From assembly GCA_905479615.1 (NCBI GenBank), contig CAJQNH010000041.1, positions 1-38,337 of the forward strand: a DNA stretch of 38,337 nucleotides, given 5' to 3'. The notes under the pieces were generated by a model. The model was given only the letters and a program-made list of their open reading frames with translations. It was not told where the DNA came from and did not search any database. Positions 28,213 to 37,247 of the stretch are shown here, in pieces; position 1 is the stretch's first letter, and every line of letters begins with the position of its first letter. Origin of the DNA: an uncultured Eudoraea sp. (lineage in GTDB: Bacteria > Bacteroidota > Bacteroidia > Flavobacteriales > Flavobacteriaceae). The translations under genes were made by a program, and so were the position numbers.

Positions 28213-29589
28213 TCAGACTAGTACCTTTTTTACTTCTTTTCTTAAATAAAAACCGGTAACCAGGGTTGATAATACATCCGCAATAGGGAAGGAGATCCAA
28301 ACACCCAATTCCCCCAAATAATTTGGCAAAGTCAGGATTAAAGGAATAAAAAAGAATCCTTGCCGCGTTAAAGTAAGGAGCAAGGCCGGAACTGCTTTTC
28401 CAACGGCTTGAAAATATGCAGCCCCTATTAGCTGAAGTGCTATAATAGGTGTTGCGGCAAAAACCCATCGCATTGCTGAAGGAGTATGTTCCAATACAAA
28501 GGCATTTGTTGCTATTTCCAGGGCGGACATATTTGGTTTATCGCTTAAAAATAAAGCTGCAATCTCTGCAGGAAAAATCATTAGAAGCACAAAGACCAGG
28601 GTAGCTACCAAGGCGGCATATATGATAGCAGTCTTTATTGATTCCTTTACCCTATCATACTTTTGGGCCCCATAGTTATAGCTTGCAATAGGAAGGAATC
28701 CTTGGGTAACACCAAATACAGGGAAAAGGGCAAACATTAGCATTCGTCCAATAATGGCATATACTGCTACCATCGGCTCACCTCCAAGAGCAAACAAAAT
28801 ATTGTTCATGAGCAAATAGGTGATACTTGTTACCGCTTGCCGTGAGAGGGTTACAAATCCCAGACCTCCTATTTCCCGTAAAATATCTCTATTTAATCCG
28901 AAATGTGACCAATTAATCTTTAATTCAGAATTTTTGGATCTGAAAAAATAAAAAATATAGGCAAAACACATAAGATAACCTGCCGTAGTCGCCCAGGCTG
29001 CTCCTGCCATGCCCCAATCAAATACATAAATGAATATATAGTCTAATACAAGATTGCCTATTGATGGAATAATCATGGCAATCATAGCAGACTTAGGTTT
29101 CCCTTCAGCCCGAATGACTGTATTACCCATCATACAAAGAGCTAAAAAAGGCACTCCGTATAACACTATGGTATAGTAAATCTTTGCCGGATCAAATATG
29201 GCCCCCTTGCCCCCGAATGCAGGAATTAAACCATCAACAAAGTAAAGACCTAAAACCACCATGGAAATGGTGACCAAGAAAGTTAGCGTAATCTGATTCC
29301 CAAAGGTTTTTAGTGCCTTCTCTTTATGATCTGCACCAAGAGCCCGGGATATTATACTGCTGCCCCCAATCCCAATTGCCATTCCCAATGCTGCTATAAA
29401 AAAAGAAACCGGCAGAACTACATTAATGGCTGCTATGGCAATAGAACCAATCCAGTTGCCGACGAATATAGTATCAACTAATATATTGAGCGACATCACA
29501 AGAATGCCTATTGAAGCGGGAACTGCTTGTCTAATAAGGAGTTTTCCTATGGGTTCCGTCCCTAATTGATCTGCGGTGACTTTCGCCAT
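28213..29589 (-). CDS. MATE-family multidrug/metabolite efflux transporter
   Basis: A 458-residue inner-membrane transporter with about twelve hydrophobic helices in two halves. Typical features are the N-terminal LLIRQAVPASIGILVMSLNILVDTIFVGNWIGSIAIAAINVVLP, GMAIGIGGSSIISRALGA, GNTVIRAEGKPKSAMIAM and the second-half GFLPIASYNYGAQKYDRVKE. MATE proteins export cationic compounds in exchange for sodium or protons. It is probably co-transcribed with hemH upstream (87-bp gap, same strand), but no functional link is shown. Substrate unknown. Confidence 0.93.
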   Translation of the reverse strand: MAKVTADQLGTEPIGKLLIRQAVPASIGILVMSLNILVDTIFVGNWIGSIAIAAINVVLPVSFFIAALGMAIGIGGSSIISRALGADHKEKALKTFGNQITLTFLVTISMVVLGLYFVDGLIPAFGGKGAIFDPAKIYYTIVLYGVPFLALCMMGNTVIRAEGKPKSAMIAMIIPSIGNLVLDYIFIYVFDWGMAGAAWATTAGYLMCFAYIFYFFRSKNSELKINWSHFGLNRDILREIGGLGFVTLSRQAVTSITYLLMNNILFALGGEPMVAVYAIIGRMLMFALFPVFGVTQGFLPIASYNYGAQKYDRVKESIKTAIIYAALVATLVFVLLMIFPAEIAALFLSDKPNMSALEIATNAFVLEHTPSAMRWVFAATPIIALQLIGAAYFQAVGKAVPALLLTLTRQGFFFIPLILTLPNYLGELGVWISFPIADVLSTLVTGFYLRKEVKKVLV

Positions 29590-29676
29590 TATTGCGCAAT
29601 GATTATGAAATTAAACATATACTGTTAGATGATTTCACCCTTTATAATTCCAATGATAATAAATGAATACTAGGTA

Positions 29677-30708
29677 TTAAACCGGAAGTGTTTCATTTTT
29701 ATGCCAATTATTTATCCATTCAGCCATTAGAGTCACCCAGGGATCACTTTCATTTAAGCAAGGAATATGAATATAATCCTCACCTCCCGCTTCCATGAAT
29801 TGTTCCTTGCCTTCCATAGCAATTTCTTCAAGAGTCTCGAGACAATCACTTACAAAAGCAGGTGTAATCACAGCAAGTTTCTTAACTCCTGCTTTTGCAA
29901 GACGTTCAAACTCAAAATCTGTATAAGGTTTTAACCAAGGATCTCCGGCGAGTCGCGATTGAAAAGAAGTACTCACTTTGTCTTCGTCCAGATTTAATTC
30001 CGCCTTTACCAATTCTGTGGTATCATAACACTGATGTCTATAACACGTATTGTGTGCCACGGAGTTTATTTGGCAACAACTCCCATCTATTTTGCAGTGG
30101 AATTTAGTTGGATCCGACTTTCTGATGTGCCGTTCGGGAATACCGTGATATGAAAATAATATATGATCATAATCAAAGTTTTTTAGTTCCTTCATAATTC
30201 GTTCAGAAAGTACTTTTATGTAATCCGAATTTTTATAAAACGCGGGTAAGGTGGTAATTTTTATATCCGGAAAATGTACCTGCTGTTCCTGCATAGTTTT
30301 AACTACAACAGTCTCATAAGAAGACATGGCATAGTGAGGGTAAAGTGGCACCAGTAATATTTCACTCACTCCTTTGTCCTTTAATTCCTTTAATGCGTTC
30401 TTAATACTCATTGAGCCATAGCGCATCCCCAGGGCAACTGGAAGATCTGTTTGCTGCTGGACTTTAGATGCAAAACGTTCTGAAATTACTATTAAAGGAG
30501 ATCCTTCTTTCCACCATATCTTAGCATATGCTTTTGCCGATTTCTTTGGACGTGTTTGCAGAATAATTCCACGAACCAGCAGGTTACGCAGCCAGTTAGG
30601 CACATCAATTACCCGCTCATCCATCAAAAACTCATCCAGATATGGTTTTACTTCTTTTGCAGTAGGACCATCCGGAGATCCTAAGTTCACTAGTAATACG
30701 CCCTTCAT
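29677..30708 (-). CDS. hemH: Ferrochelatase
   Basis: A 343-residue enzyme inserting ferrous iron into protoporphyrin IX, the last step of protohaem synthesis. Recognised by VLLVNLGSPDGP, the catalytic histidine H188 in FSYHGIPERHIR and the catalytic glutamate E291 in SDCLETLEEIAMEG. Between them lies a cysteine-rich stretch (C205, C211, C212, C222, C227), a plausible ligand set for an iron-sulfur cluster such as is known for some bacterial ferrochelatases with an internal cluster. No hydrophobic tail is present, so it is soluble or peripheral. HemJ, making its substrate, is encoded 10 kb away. Confidence 0.96.
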   Translation of the reverse strand: MKGVLLVNLGSPDGPTAKEVKPYLDEFLMDERVIDVPNWLRNLLVRGIILQTRPKKSAKAYAKIWWKEGSPLIVISERFASKVQQQTDLPVALGMRYGSMSIKNALKELKDKGVSEILLVPLYPHYAMSSYETVVVKTMQEQQVHFPDIKITTLPAFYKNSDYIKVLSERIMKELKNFDYDHILFSYHGIPERHIRKSDPTKFHCKIDGSCCQINSVAHNTCYRHQCYDTTELVKAELNLDEDKVSTSFQSRLAGDPWLKPYTDFEFERLAKAGVKKLAVITPAFVSDCLETLEEIAMEGKEQFMEAGGEDYIHIPCLNESDPWVTLMAEWINNWHKNETLPV

Positions 30709-30740
30709 AATTCTTTTTTATGCTATTTTTTTTAACAATA

Positions 30741-30748
30741 CAAAAATA
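30741..30748 (-). promoter_or_regulatory. Candidate -7 promoter element, hemH
   Basis: TATTTTTG on the minus strand is an exact TAnnTTTG match, 32 bp before the hemH ATG at 30708. The -33 region is weak. Confidence 0.42.
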
Positions 30749-30919
30749 CTACTTGGAATGAAACACCGTTAAATTAAGACGAATACTTTTCTGATGACCA
30801 TATAAGTAATCCCTATGGAGCTAACCACTCCAAGCGGAAATTTATCCAAAATTGCTTAGAGATTAGAAAATATTCCAACCTCCGTTAAATTACATGAGGC
30901 CCCAAACAAACCAAAAATA

Positions 30920-33900
30920 ATGCGCTTAACCTATGTAATCATTTGTCTTGTTTTATCGCTGATGGGCTATTCCCAATCGGAAAAAAGTTTACTCTGGGAA
31001 ATATCTGGTAACGGCTTGGAAACATCTTCCTATTTATACGGTACCATGCACGTAAGCAAAAAGATTGCTTTCCGATTAGATGATGTTTTTTATGAAGCCC
31101 TGGATAGTAGTGAAATAATCGCTCTCGAATCTGATCCTGAAACCTGGCTGGAAAGTGAAGAACGTTTTGGTTCAAGTTCTCATAAAGAAGGATATGGTTT
31201 CACCACCAAAGGATTTTATACACATTCCTTTGCTCTGCAACATCCTCGAAAAAAAGACCTGGCATCTTACCTCGCATTTGAAGAAAGGTTGGTAAACAGT
31301 ATCCTTTACAGGACTAATGAATATTCACAAAATTTTGAGGAGGACACCTATTTGGATATGTTCATCTATCAGGCAGGAAGTCGGTTTAACAAACCTATTC
31401 TTGCATTAGAGAAACTCGAGGAATCAGCAGCACTGGTAGGAAGGGCTGGCCTGAATTCTATGAAAATGAAACCGGATGAATGGCTTCAAAAACGGATGCA
31501 GCAACAAGACCTGATGTTTTTAATGCAGGATGCATATAGAGAGCGCAATTTAAGCTTATTAGATTCTATTGATAAAGCGATGTATACGGATCATTATCTA
31601 AAAAACATGCTCTATATCCGTAATGAGAACATGGCAGGAAGTTTAGATTCCGCTATGCAAAAAGCTAAAGTTTTTGCAGGAATTGGGGCAGCTCATTTAC
31701 CCGGTACGCACGGGGTAATTGCCTTATTAGAAGAAAAAGGATATGTTGTAAAACCCCTTGTTTCTGAAGCTACCGAAAAAGGTCAAAAACTCAAAGACAA
31801 ATTCGTTAAGAAAATAAGGGAAAATTCTTATAACACTTTTGGGCCAGATGATAATTTCTTTACCATTTCACTTCCCAATAAATTATATCCGATATCCGAA
31901 AGAATTACTACAGTTTATGTTTCACCAGATTTGGCAAATGGAAGCTATTTAATGGTAAACAGGATACCCACATATGCCAGTTTGAAAGCAGGAGGAGACT
32001 ACACCATAGAGGATATTGAAGAATTATTGTTTGAAAATATACCAGGAACGATATTAAGTAAAACACCTATTATCAACAAGAAATATAAAGGCTTGGATAT
32101 TAGAAACAAATTAAAGAATGGCGATCATCAGCGATACCAAATTTACATAACCCCGCTGGAGATACTTATTTTTAAAATGGGAGGAGAAGGTGATTACGTC
32201 ATTAATTATTCCGATATAATATTTAATAGCCTCAAGTTTAAATCCCCTAATAAAGGAAGCAAGCTCATTTCTTCAGATTACAAGGACTTTGAGATATCCA
32301 TGCCAGGGCTTTATAAATTTACAAATACATCAAGAGGTGGTAGTCGCAACATTGAAGGATATGACCCTGCAACCAATTCGTATTATTTCCTTAAGAAGAC
32401 CACCCTGAACGATCTAAATTTTATTGAGGAAGACAACTTTGAGCTTAAACAGATTCAAAAACGAATATACCAGGACCTTCAGCTTAAACCAGAATACAAT
32501 TCCTTTGAAAATAAATCTCTTACTTCCAAAGCTGTTTGGGATTCGGTAACTGGTCAGAATTTATACCTGAAAACAGTAATTAAAAGGGGGGATTATTATT
32601 TGCTGGGTGTCCGTGCCAAAAATGAAATAAACGCAGAGGACTACTTTAATTCTTTTAAAATTAGAGAGGTGTCTTATCCCGAAATATTCAAAAAGGTGGT
32701 GGATACAGCTATGCATTTTAGTACGGTTACATCTGTAGATCCTCCAAAATTTGTTGAAAACAGCAATTACAAATTCAGTAATAAGAAAAAAACAAAAGCT
32801 TATAGTCCCTATTCTAAAAAGACAATCTATCAAAACAAAAATAATGAAGCAATTGAGATAGAGATAACAAAATCACATGACTATCTCACATTTTCCAATA
32901 TCGATTCTATTTGGGCTTTACGGAAAAAACAATATTCTGACAAAAAGTTTAATATTCTAAATGAAAAAACTAAAACGTCAGATGATGGTACCCACGAATT
33001 ACAATTCGTAATCACCGATACTGCAAGTACCCGGGGTATTCTAATTAAGAATATCATTCGGGGTGGATTGTTATACCAGTTAAAGGCAGTAGTCGATAAA
33101 ATTTCAGAGCCCAGTCCGTTTATAAGTATCTTTTTTGATAATTTTAAACCGGAAGGCGAGCCTTTAGGAAGGGATCTTCTTGAAGATAAAACAGCAGATT
33201 TCTTTGCCGCACTCAGGGAAAATGATAGTATAGTACTGAAAGGTTACAGATATCTTTTGTTTGATAAACGTCATATAGATTCACTAACTTACTATATTTC
33301 ACAATACTCCTTTGATGATGATAAAAAGCATATACAATCTTACCTCATAAAGAAATTAGGTGAATTGCAACATCATAAGGTTATTCCATTTATGAAGGAA
33401 TTATATGCCAAATCATATAATAATTCTAGCGCACAAATTAAAATTCTACAGTCAATTGCAAGGAAAAAAACTGAAGCCTCCGCGAGTCTATTACTGGATC
33501 TTATGTCACAAGATTTGCCTCTGGTATCTAATACTGCGGAAATCAAGAATATTTTTAAACCATTTGAAGATAGTTTGGAATTAGCAAAGAGATTATATCC
33601 AGAGTTGTTAGAATACAGTTCTATAACGGAATATAAAGCGCCTATTTTTTCCGTTCTTGCACAGCTAAAAAGAGAAGATCTGGTGAAACCCTCCTACTAT
33701 AAAAAATATAGGGGTCAGCTTTTAAATGATGCTAAAATCCTCTTAAAAAGGCATCTGGGTGAACAAAATAACAATCAATTAAAAACAAGGCAGGCAAACT
33801 ATACCAGGCTCCGGAATAATAAGATTTTAGAAGATTATGTTGTTTTACTATATCCATTCGCCGGAGAAAGAGAAATGGGTCAATTTTTTAATCGCCTCCT

Positions 33901-34444
33901 TTTAGTAAAAGATCCACAAATTCGAAGCACCTATATAGCGCAGCTTGCATTAGATGGGAAAAGTATACCAACGGCAGTGATCAATTCTATGGCTTATGAT
34001 ATTAATAGCAGGCTTTTGTTATATACCAAGTTAATGCGTCAAGGAAAATCTGATATTTTTCCACATCAATACAGTTCTGAACAATCCTTGGCAGAAGCCC
34101 TCATCTATAAGGACAGAAGGTTTGACAGTAATAAAGATAAGGTTATACCCCTAGGTGAGAGGTCTATCATTTATAAGAATAATCCTCATACCGCATATTA
34201 TTTTAAGACACAAAATAGCCAGGATTATCATAAGAATTTTAAAGTCCATATTGTAGTATTTGCAGATGATGCCCCCTTCAATCTAGTTCCTTATTATATT
34301 AATGAAGGATTGCGGATGGCAGATACGGATACTGAGGAGGAGGCAATCAACTTTGTAACTGAAACCTTTATATTAAAAGATCGGAAAAGGGCTATTGCCT
34401 ACAGGCCAAACCAGTATCGCGGTTATGGAAGTATTGGCTTCTAA
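30920..34444 (+). CDS. Large TraB/GumN-domain exported protein
   Basis: A 1174-residue exported protein. The signal peptide MRLTYVIICLVLSLMGYSQ precedes a TraB/GumN (TIKI-like) domain at about 25-285. It carries both family GX2H motifs (H44 in YLYGTMHVS and H259 in GIGAAHLPG) and the conserved glutamate E70 (ALESD). These are the residues proposed to bind metal in the TIKI/TraB superfamily, so a peptidase activity is possible. The remaining 890 residues have repeated segments resembling each other in style (SSDYKDFEISMPG, LYQLKAVVDKISEPSPFISIFFDNFKPEG), then a helical-repeat region (about 800-1050). They match no domain I know. GumN-only proteins are near 300 residues. A DUF1460 gene follows at once. 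Confidence 0.85.
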   Translation: MRLTYVIICLVLSLMGYSQSEKSLLWEISGNGLETSSYLYGTMHVSKKIAFRLDDVFYEALDSSEIIALESDPETWLESEERFGSSSHKEGYGFTTKGFYTHSFALQHPRKKDLASYLAFEERLVNSILYRTNEYSQNFEEDTYLDMFIYQAGSRFNKPILALEKLEESAALVGRAGLNSMKMKPDEWLQKRMQQQDLMFLMQDAYRERNLSLLDSIDKAMYTDHYLKNMLYIRNENMAGSLDSAMQKAKVFAGIGAAHLPGTHGVIALLEEKGYVVKPLVSEATEKGQKLKDKFVKKIRENSYNTFGPDDNFFTISLPNKLYPISERITTVYVSPDLANGSYLMVNRIPTYASLKAGGDYTIEDIEELLFENIPGTILSKTPIINKKYKGLDIRNKLKNGDHQRYQIYITPLEILIFKMGGEGDYVINYSDIIFNSLKFKSPNKGSKLISSDYKDFEISMPGLYKFTNTSRGGSRNIEGYDPATNSYYFLKKTTLNDLNFIEEDNFELKQIQKRIYQDLQLKPEYNSFENKSLTSKAVWDSVTGQNLYLKTVIKRGDYYLLGVRAKNEINAEDYFNSFKIREVSYPEIFKKVVDTAMHFSTVTSVDPPKFVENSNYKFSNKKKTKAYSPYSKKTIYQNKNNEAIEIEITKSHDYLTFSNIDSIWALRKKQYSDKKFNILNEKTKTSDDGTHELQFVITDTASTRGILIKNIIRGGLLYQLKAVVDKISEPSPFISIFFDNFKPEGEPLGRDLLEDKTADFFAALRENDSIVLKGYRYLLFDKRHIDSLTYYISQYSFDDDKKHIQSYLIKKLGELQHHKVIPFMKELYAKSYNNSSAQIKILQSIARKKTEASASLLLDLMSQDLPLVSNTAEIKNIFKPFEDSLELAKRLYPELLEYSSITEYKAPIFSVLAQLKREDLVKPSYYKKYRGQLLNDAKILLKRHLGEQNNNQLKTRQANYTRLRNNKILEDYVVLLYPFAGEREMGQFFNRLLLVKDPQIRSTYIAQLALDGKSIPTAVINSMAYDINSRLLLYTKLMRQGKSDIFPHQYSSEQSLAEALIYKDRRFDSNKDKVIPLGERSIIYKNNPHTAYYFKTQNSQDYHKNFKVHIVVFADDAPFNLVPYYINEGLRMADTDTEEEAINFVTETFILKDRKRAIAYRPNQYRGYGSIGF

Positions 34445-34448
34445 ATTG

Positions 34449-34456
34449 TACTTTTG
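34449..34456 (+). promoter_or_regulatory. Candidate -7 promoter element, DUF1460 gene
   Basis: TACTTTTG fits TAnnTTTG and lies just after the TraB/GumN stop codon. It overlaps the TTG at 34454 that the track uses, which favours the ATG at 34475. It could let the downstream gene be expressed independently. Confidence 0.4.
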
Positions 34457-34474
34457 CATTATATGCAAATAGAC

Positions 34475-35311
34475 ATGAAATTAATTTCTTCTCTTTTTTT
34501 CTTTTTATTATCTCTTACACTTGGTGCCCAAAAACTTATTTGTTCGGATCAGGACAAAAAGGCATTTGATGATAAGATTAGAGAAATTCAAAATTTAAAA
34601 CAATCAGATTTTGGCGATACCATGATCTTCGTTGGTCAAACATTTCTTGGAACCCCATATGTAGCCAAAACACTCGAAATAGGAGAATCTGAATCTTTAG
34701 TTATTAATTTGCAGGGGATGGACTGCACTACGTATGTTGAGAACGTTTTGGCCTTTAGCACTTTATTAATGAAGGATAAAATGAATTTTGATTCTTTCGC
34801 CAGTACTCTTGAAAACATCCGGTATAAGGATGGTAAATTAGATGGTTATGCTTCCCGATTACACTATTTTTCTGAATGGATAGTTAACAACGAACAGAAA
34901 AAACTGTTGGAAGATGTAACTGCAGAAATAGGGGGTATAGAAATAAAGAAAGACATTAATTTTATGAGTACACACAGGGATTTGTATCCCTTTTTGCAGG
35001 ACGAAGAAAATTTCAAAAAAATTAAAGCTTCAGAAAATTACCTTAACCACCAATCTATTTGCATTTTGCCCCAGGACAAGATTGAGGCCAATGAAAATCA
35101 AATAATGAATGGCGACATTATTGCACTAACTACCTCTGTTACCGGGCTTGATATCACCCATACAGGCATTGCCATCAGGGAAAAAGATGGCCGCATTCAC
35201 TTGCTGCATGCTTCTTCTTCAGGAAAGGTTGAAGTATCTGAATTACCCTTAGTAGAATATTTGAAAAAGATTAAAAAGAATACCGGGATAATGGTGGCCA
35301 GGCCATTATAA
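34475..35311 (+). CDS. DUF1460 (NlpC/P60-like amidase) exported protein
   Basis: The track starts this ORF at TTG 34454 (285 residues). The ATG at 34475 gives MKLISSLFFFLLSLTLGAQK, a clean signal peptide, and 278 residues. The mature part belongs to the DUF1460 (N-acetylmuramoyl-L-alanine amidase-like) family, with an NlpC/P60-type cysteine-peptidase fold. GQTFLGTPYVAKTLE and QGMDCTTYVENVLAFSTLL contain the likely nucleophilic cysteine (MDCTTYVE). The probable histidine is in ITHTGIAIREKDGRIHLLHASS. Known relatives cleave peptidoglycan or muropeptides. It directly follows the TraB/GumN gene and could serve envelope recycling in the periplasm. Confidence 0.88.
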   Translation: MKLISSLFFFLLSLTLGAQKLICSDQDKKAFDDKIREIQNLKQSDFGDTMIFVGQTFLGTPYVAKTLEIGESESLVINLQGMDCTTYVENVLAFSTLLMKDKMNFDSFASTLENIRYKDGKLDGYASRLHYFSEWIVNNEQKKLLEDVTAEIGGIEIKKDINFMSTHRDLYPFLQDEENFKKIKASENYLNHQSICILPQDKIEANENQIMNGDIIALTTSVTGLDITHTGIAIREKDGRIHLLHASSSGKVEVSELPLVEYLKKIKKNTGIMVARPL

Positions 35312-35354
35312 AAATTTGGTTCTGAAGTCTTGTAGCGCAGCTCTTTAATTTAGG

Positions 35355-35525
35355 TTATTTATTAATATATTCTATATAGATTGCTATGGGTACTAAACCC
35401 GTCCATCCACAAAAATCTTTTTTAGCAGGCATTCCATATGAAATTAGATCCGGAGCATAGTTCTCCCAAAAAGTATCGGTAGCTTCAAAAACTTCAGCAA
35501 CAGCAGTCCTCCGTTTCCTTATTTG
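35355..35525 (-). pseudogene. C-terminal remnant of an MGH1/GH63-like glycosidase
   Basis: A minus-strand frame without an ATG reads RRTAVAEVFEATDTFWENYAPD, then KKDFCGWTGLVPIAIYIEYINK and a stop at 35355. The block with VWENYAPE, PDFVGWTG and PIA.LFEY is the end of the mannosylglycerate-hydrolase/GH63-like (alpha/alpha)6 glycosidases as I know it. Only about 52 codons remain, and the catalytic part is missing. The frame is the same as that of thuA and begins straight after the thuA stop codon, so a deletion probably fused the 3' end of thuA to the tail of a neighbouring gene. It has no start signal of its own. Confidence 0.65.
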
Positions 35526-36293
35526 TTATTTCCCAAGGCAATAATTTATTCCGCCCACCAGGTGTTTTTGAAAGTCAGGTTCATCATAAGATTCCTTGGT
35601 ATGGCCTCCACCGGTATAAAAAACGCGACCTCCATCAAATTCATAATACCATGCAATGGGATGGTTATCTCCGTTTGTACCTCCTTCATATGAAGTTTCA
35701 TCCAGGTAGATAAGCACAGTCATATCCGGATTTATATTTTTATAATTATACCATTCATCATTGCGCACCCAGGTATCCTTTAAATGAGCGGTAGATAAAT
35801 GTTGCCTGTTCACGACCTTCATTTTAGCCTCTCTTACATTAGGGTCATTTGGGTGGCTGGTAAAATATGCACCTACCAACTTACCATACCATGGCCAGTC
35901 ATATTCAGTATCGCTGGCCGCGTGTATTCCCATGTAATTGCCGCCATTATTAATATACTTTTTAAAAGCTTTCTCCTGATCAGCACCTAATACATCCATA
36001 GTTGTGCTCAAGAAAAGAACTAAATCATATTTTTTTAAGTTGGCATCATTAAATTGCAATGAATCTTCTGTTTGTGTAATTACAAAACTGTTCTCCTTTC
36101 CCAGGTTTTTTAGTGTTTCGACGCCTTTTTCAATAGACTTGTGCCTATAACCCATGGTTTTTGTAAAAACCAGGATTTGAGCCATTTCTTCTTTTATGAC
36201 TTCAATATTTTCTTCTTGCATTTGAGGCTGAGAAGATCCTGTAAATGAGATACAAAAAAGCAAAAAGGCAATAAATTTTCCGAGTGTTTTCAT
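35526..36293 (-). CDS. ThuA-domain exported protein
   Basis: A 255-residue protein with a signal peptide (MKTLGKFIAFLLFCISFTGSSQ) and a ThuA-like domain of the class-I glutamine-amidotransferase fold. Visible family segments are ILVFTKTMGYRHKSIEKGVE, YMGIHAASDTEYDWPWYGKLVGAYFTSHP, WVRNDEWYNYKN and HPIAWYYEFDGGRVFYTGGGHTKESY. Members act in the utilisation of trehalose and other 3-keto-glycosides; exported forms are frequent in marine Bacteroidota, often fused or next to PQQ- or sugar-oxidoreductase-type proteins. The length equals that of the domain alone. A glycosidase remnant follows the stop codon, and two direct repeats lie just upstream. The AraC-type regulator lies upstream on the same strand. 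Confidence 0.9.
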   Translation of the reverse strand: MKTLGKFIAFLLFCISFTGSSQPQMQEENIEVIKEEMAQILVFTKTMGYRHKSIEKGVETLKNLGKENSFVITQTEDSLQFNDANLKKYDLVLFLSTTMDVLGADQEKAFKKYINNGGNYMGIHAASDTEYDWPWYGKLVGAYFTSHPNDPNVREAKMKVVNRQHLSTAHLKDTWVRNDEWYNYKNINPDMTVLIYLDETSYEGGTNGDNHPIAWYYEFDGGRVFYTGGGHTKESYDEPDFQKHLVGGINYCLGK

Positions 36294-36329
36294 AAGTGTT
36301 GTTTATAGAGGTTTAAAGATCGAAAATTC

Positions 36330-36359
36330 TTCCCAATGATACTATTAATTTCCCAATGA
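36330..36359. promoter_or_regulatory. 20-bp-phased direct repeats upstream of thuA
   Basis: TTCCCAATGA occurs at 36330-36339 and 36350-36359, two helical turns apart, 37-66 bp upstream of the thuA start. On the minus strand each reads TCATTGGGAA. AraC-family regulators commonly bind such phased half-sites, and an AraC gene is adjacent. The upstream copy also encodes the last residues of that regulator (SLGN), so one copy is constrained by coding. Confidence 0.4.
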
Positions 36360-37247
36360 CATTAAATATTTCTTTGGGGTTGTCCCGTATTTCTTCTTAA
36401 AAGACGCAATAAAATGACTGGAGGTACTATATCCTATCCTATGGCCTACTTCGTTTACATTATATTCCCCAGATTCAAGCATTTTACGTGCAAAATCCAT
36501 TTTATAGTCGAACAAAAAACTGAATACTGGTTCTCCATATACTTGTTTAAAACCCTCCTTTAGTTTTTTAAGTGAGAGGCCAATCTCTTCCGATAACTGC
36601 GTTAGAGTAGGCGGTTCTGCCATACGGCTTATCATGATTTCTTTAGCCTGTTTTATTCGTTTTATATTATCTTCATCTACCAAAAATGGGCATTGTTCTA
36701 AATCTGCATCTTCACTTTTGTTGAAATACAATGAGATTAATTCATATACTTTGGCTTTAACATAAAGTGCCTTAATGGAAGGATGGAGATTATAATTAAT
36801 TATTTGGCTAAGTATAATTGCAATTGCAGGAGTAACACCTTCCTGGGAATAGTATTTTTTTTCCTTATTATCATCACTCAAAAAGGGAATATAGTCCGCT
36901 TCTTTTGAAAATAGAGAATGAAACCTTCGTATGGTCATTATTACTGATACCATCCATGACATGGGATTAAGTTCTAAATTTAATGGGAGGTCTAACTGTG
37001 TATTGTATAACAATAAAGAATTCTCTTCAGAAACCTCCAGGGCATAATGGCCATCATTAAAAATAAATTTTCCATTGCCTTTTAAACAAAAGTGGAATTG
37101 AATAAAGCTACTATCAATATCCCGGATAACTTTTTGAATATCAGAGCCTTCATTTTGAATTTTTAAAACATAAAAATCGTCATCAATCAAGACTTCGGCA
37201 AAAGAACCTTGAGCGATATTTTTGGAATTTGTTTGATCTAGATTCAT
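36345..37247 (-). CDS. AraC-family transcriptional regulator
   Basis: A regulator with an N-terminal cupin-like ligand domain (from FAEVLIDDDFYVLKIQ on) and a C-terminal AraC double helix-turn-helix. The first HTH is in PPTLTQLSEEIGLSLKKLKEGFKQVYG and the second in YNVNEVGHRIGYSTSSHFIASFKKKYGTTPKKYL. The track start at 37268 falls inside a long inverted repeat. The ATG at 37247 (MNLDQTNSKNIA, 300 residues) lies directly after it and is preferred; ATG 37253 is also possible. It is divergent from hemA, a neighbourhood I recall in other flavobacteria. The ligand is unknown. Its targets may include itself, hemA or thuA. Confidence 0.9.
   Translation of the reverse strand: MNLDQTNSKNIAQGSFAEVLIDDDFYVLKIQNEGSDIQKVIRDIDSSFIQFHFCLKGNGKFIFNDGHYALEVSEENSLLLYNTQLDLPLNLELNPMSWMVSVIMTIRRFHSLFSKEADYIPFLSDDNKEKKYYSQEGVTPAIAIILSQIINYNLHPSIKALYVKAKVYELISLYFNKSEDADLEQCPFLVDEDNIKRIKQAKEIMISRMAEPPTLTQLSEEIGLSLKKLKEGFKQVYGEPVFSFLFDYKMDFARKMLESGEYNVNEVGHRIGYSTSSHFIASFKKKYGTTPKKYLMSLGN

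Noticed and set aside
28187-28468. 93-residue ORF overlapping the MATE gene
   Set aside because: It lies in another frame inside the MATE coding region. The MATE frame has the full family motifs, so this is a shadow.
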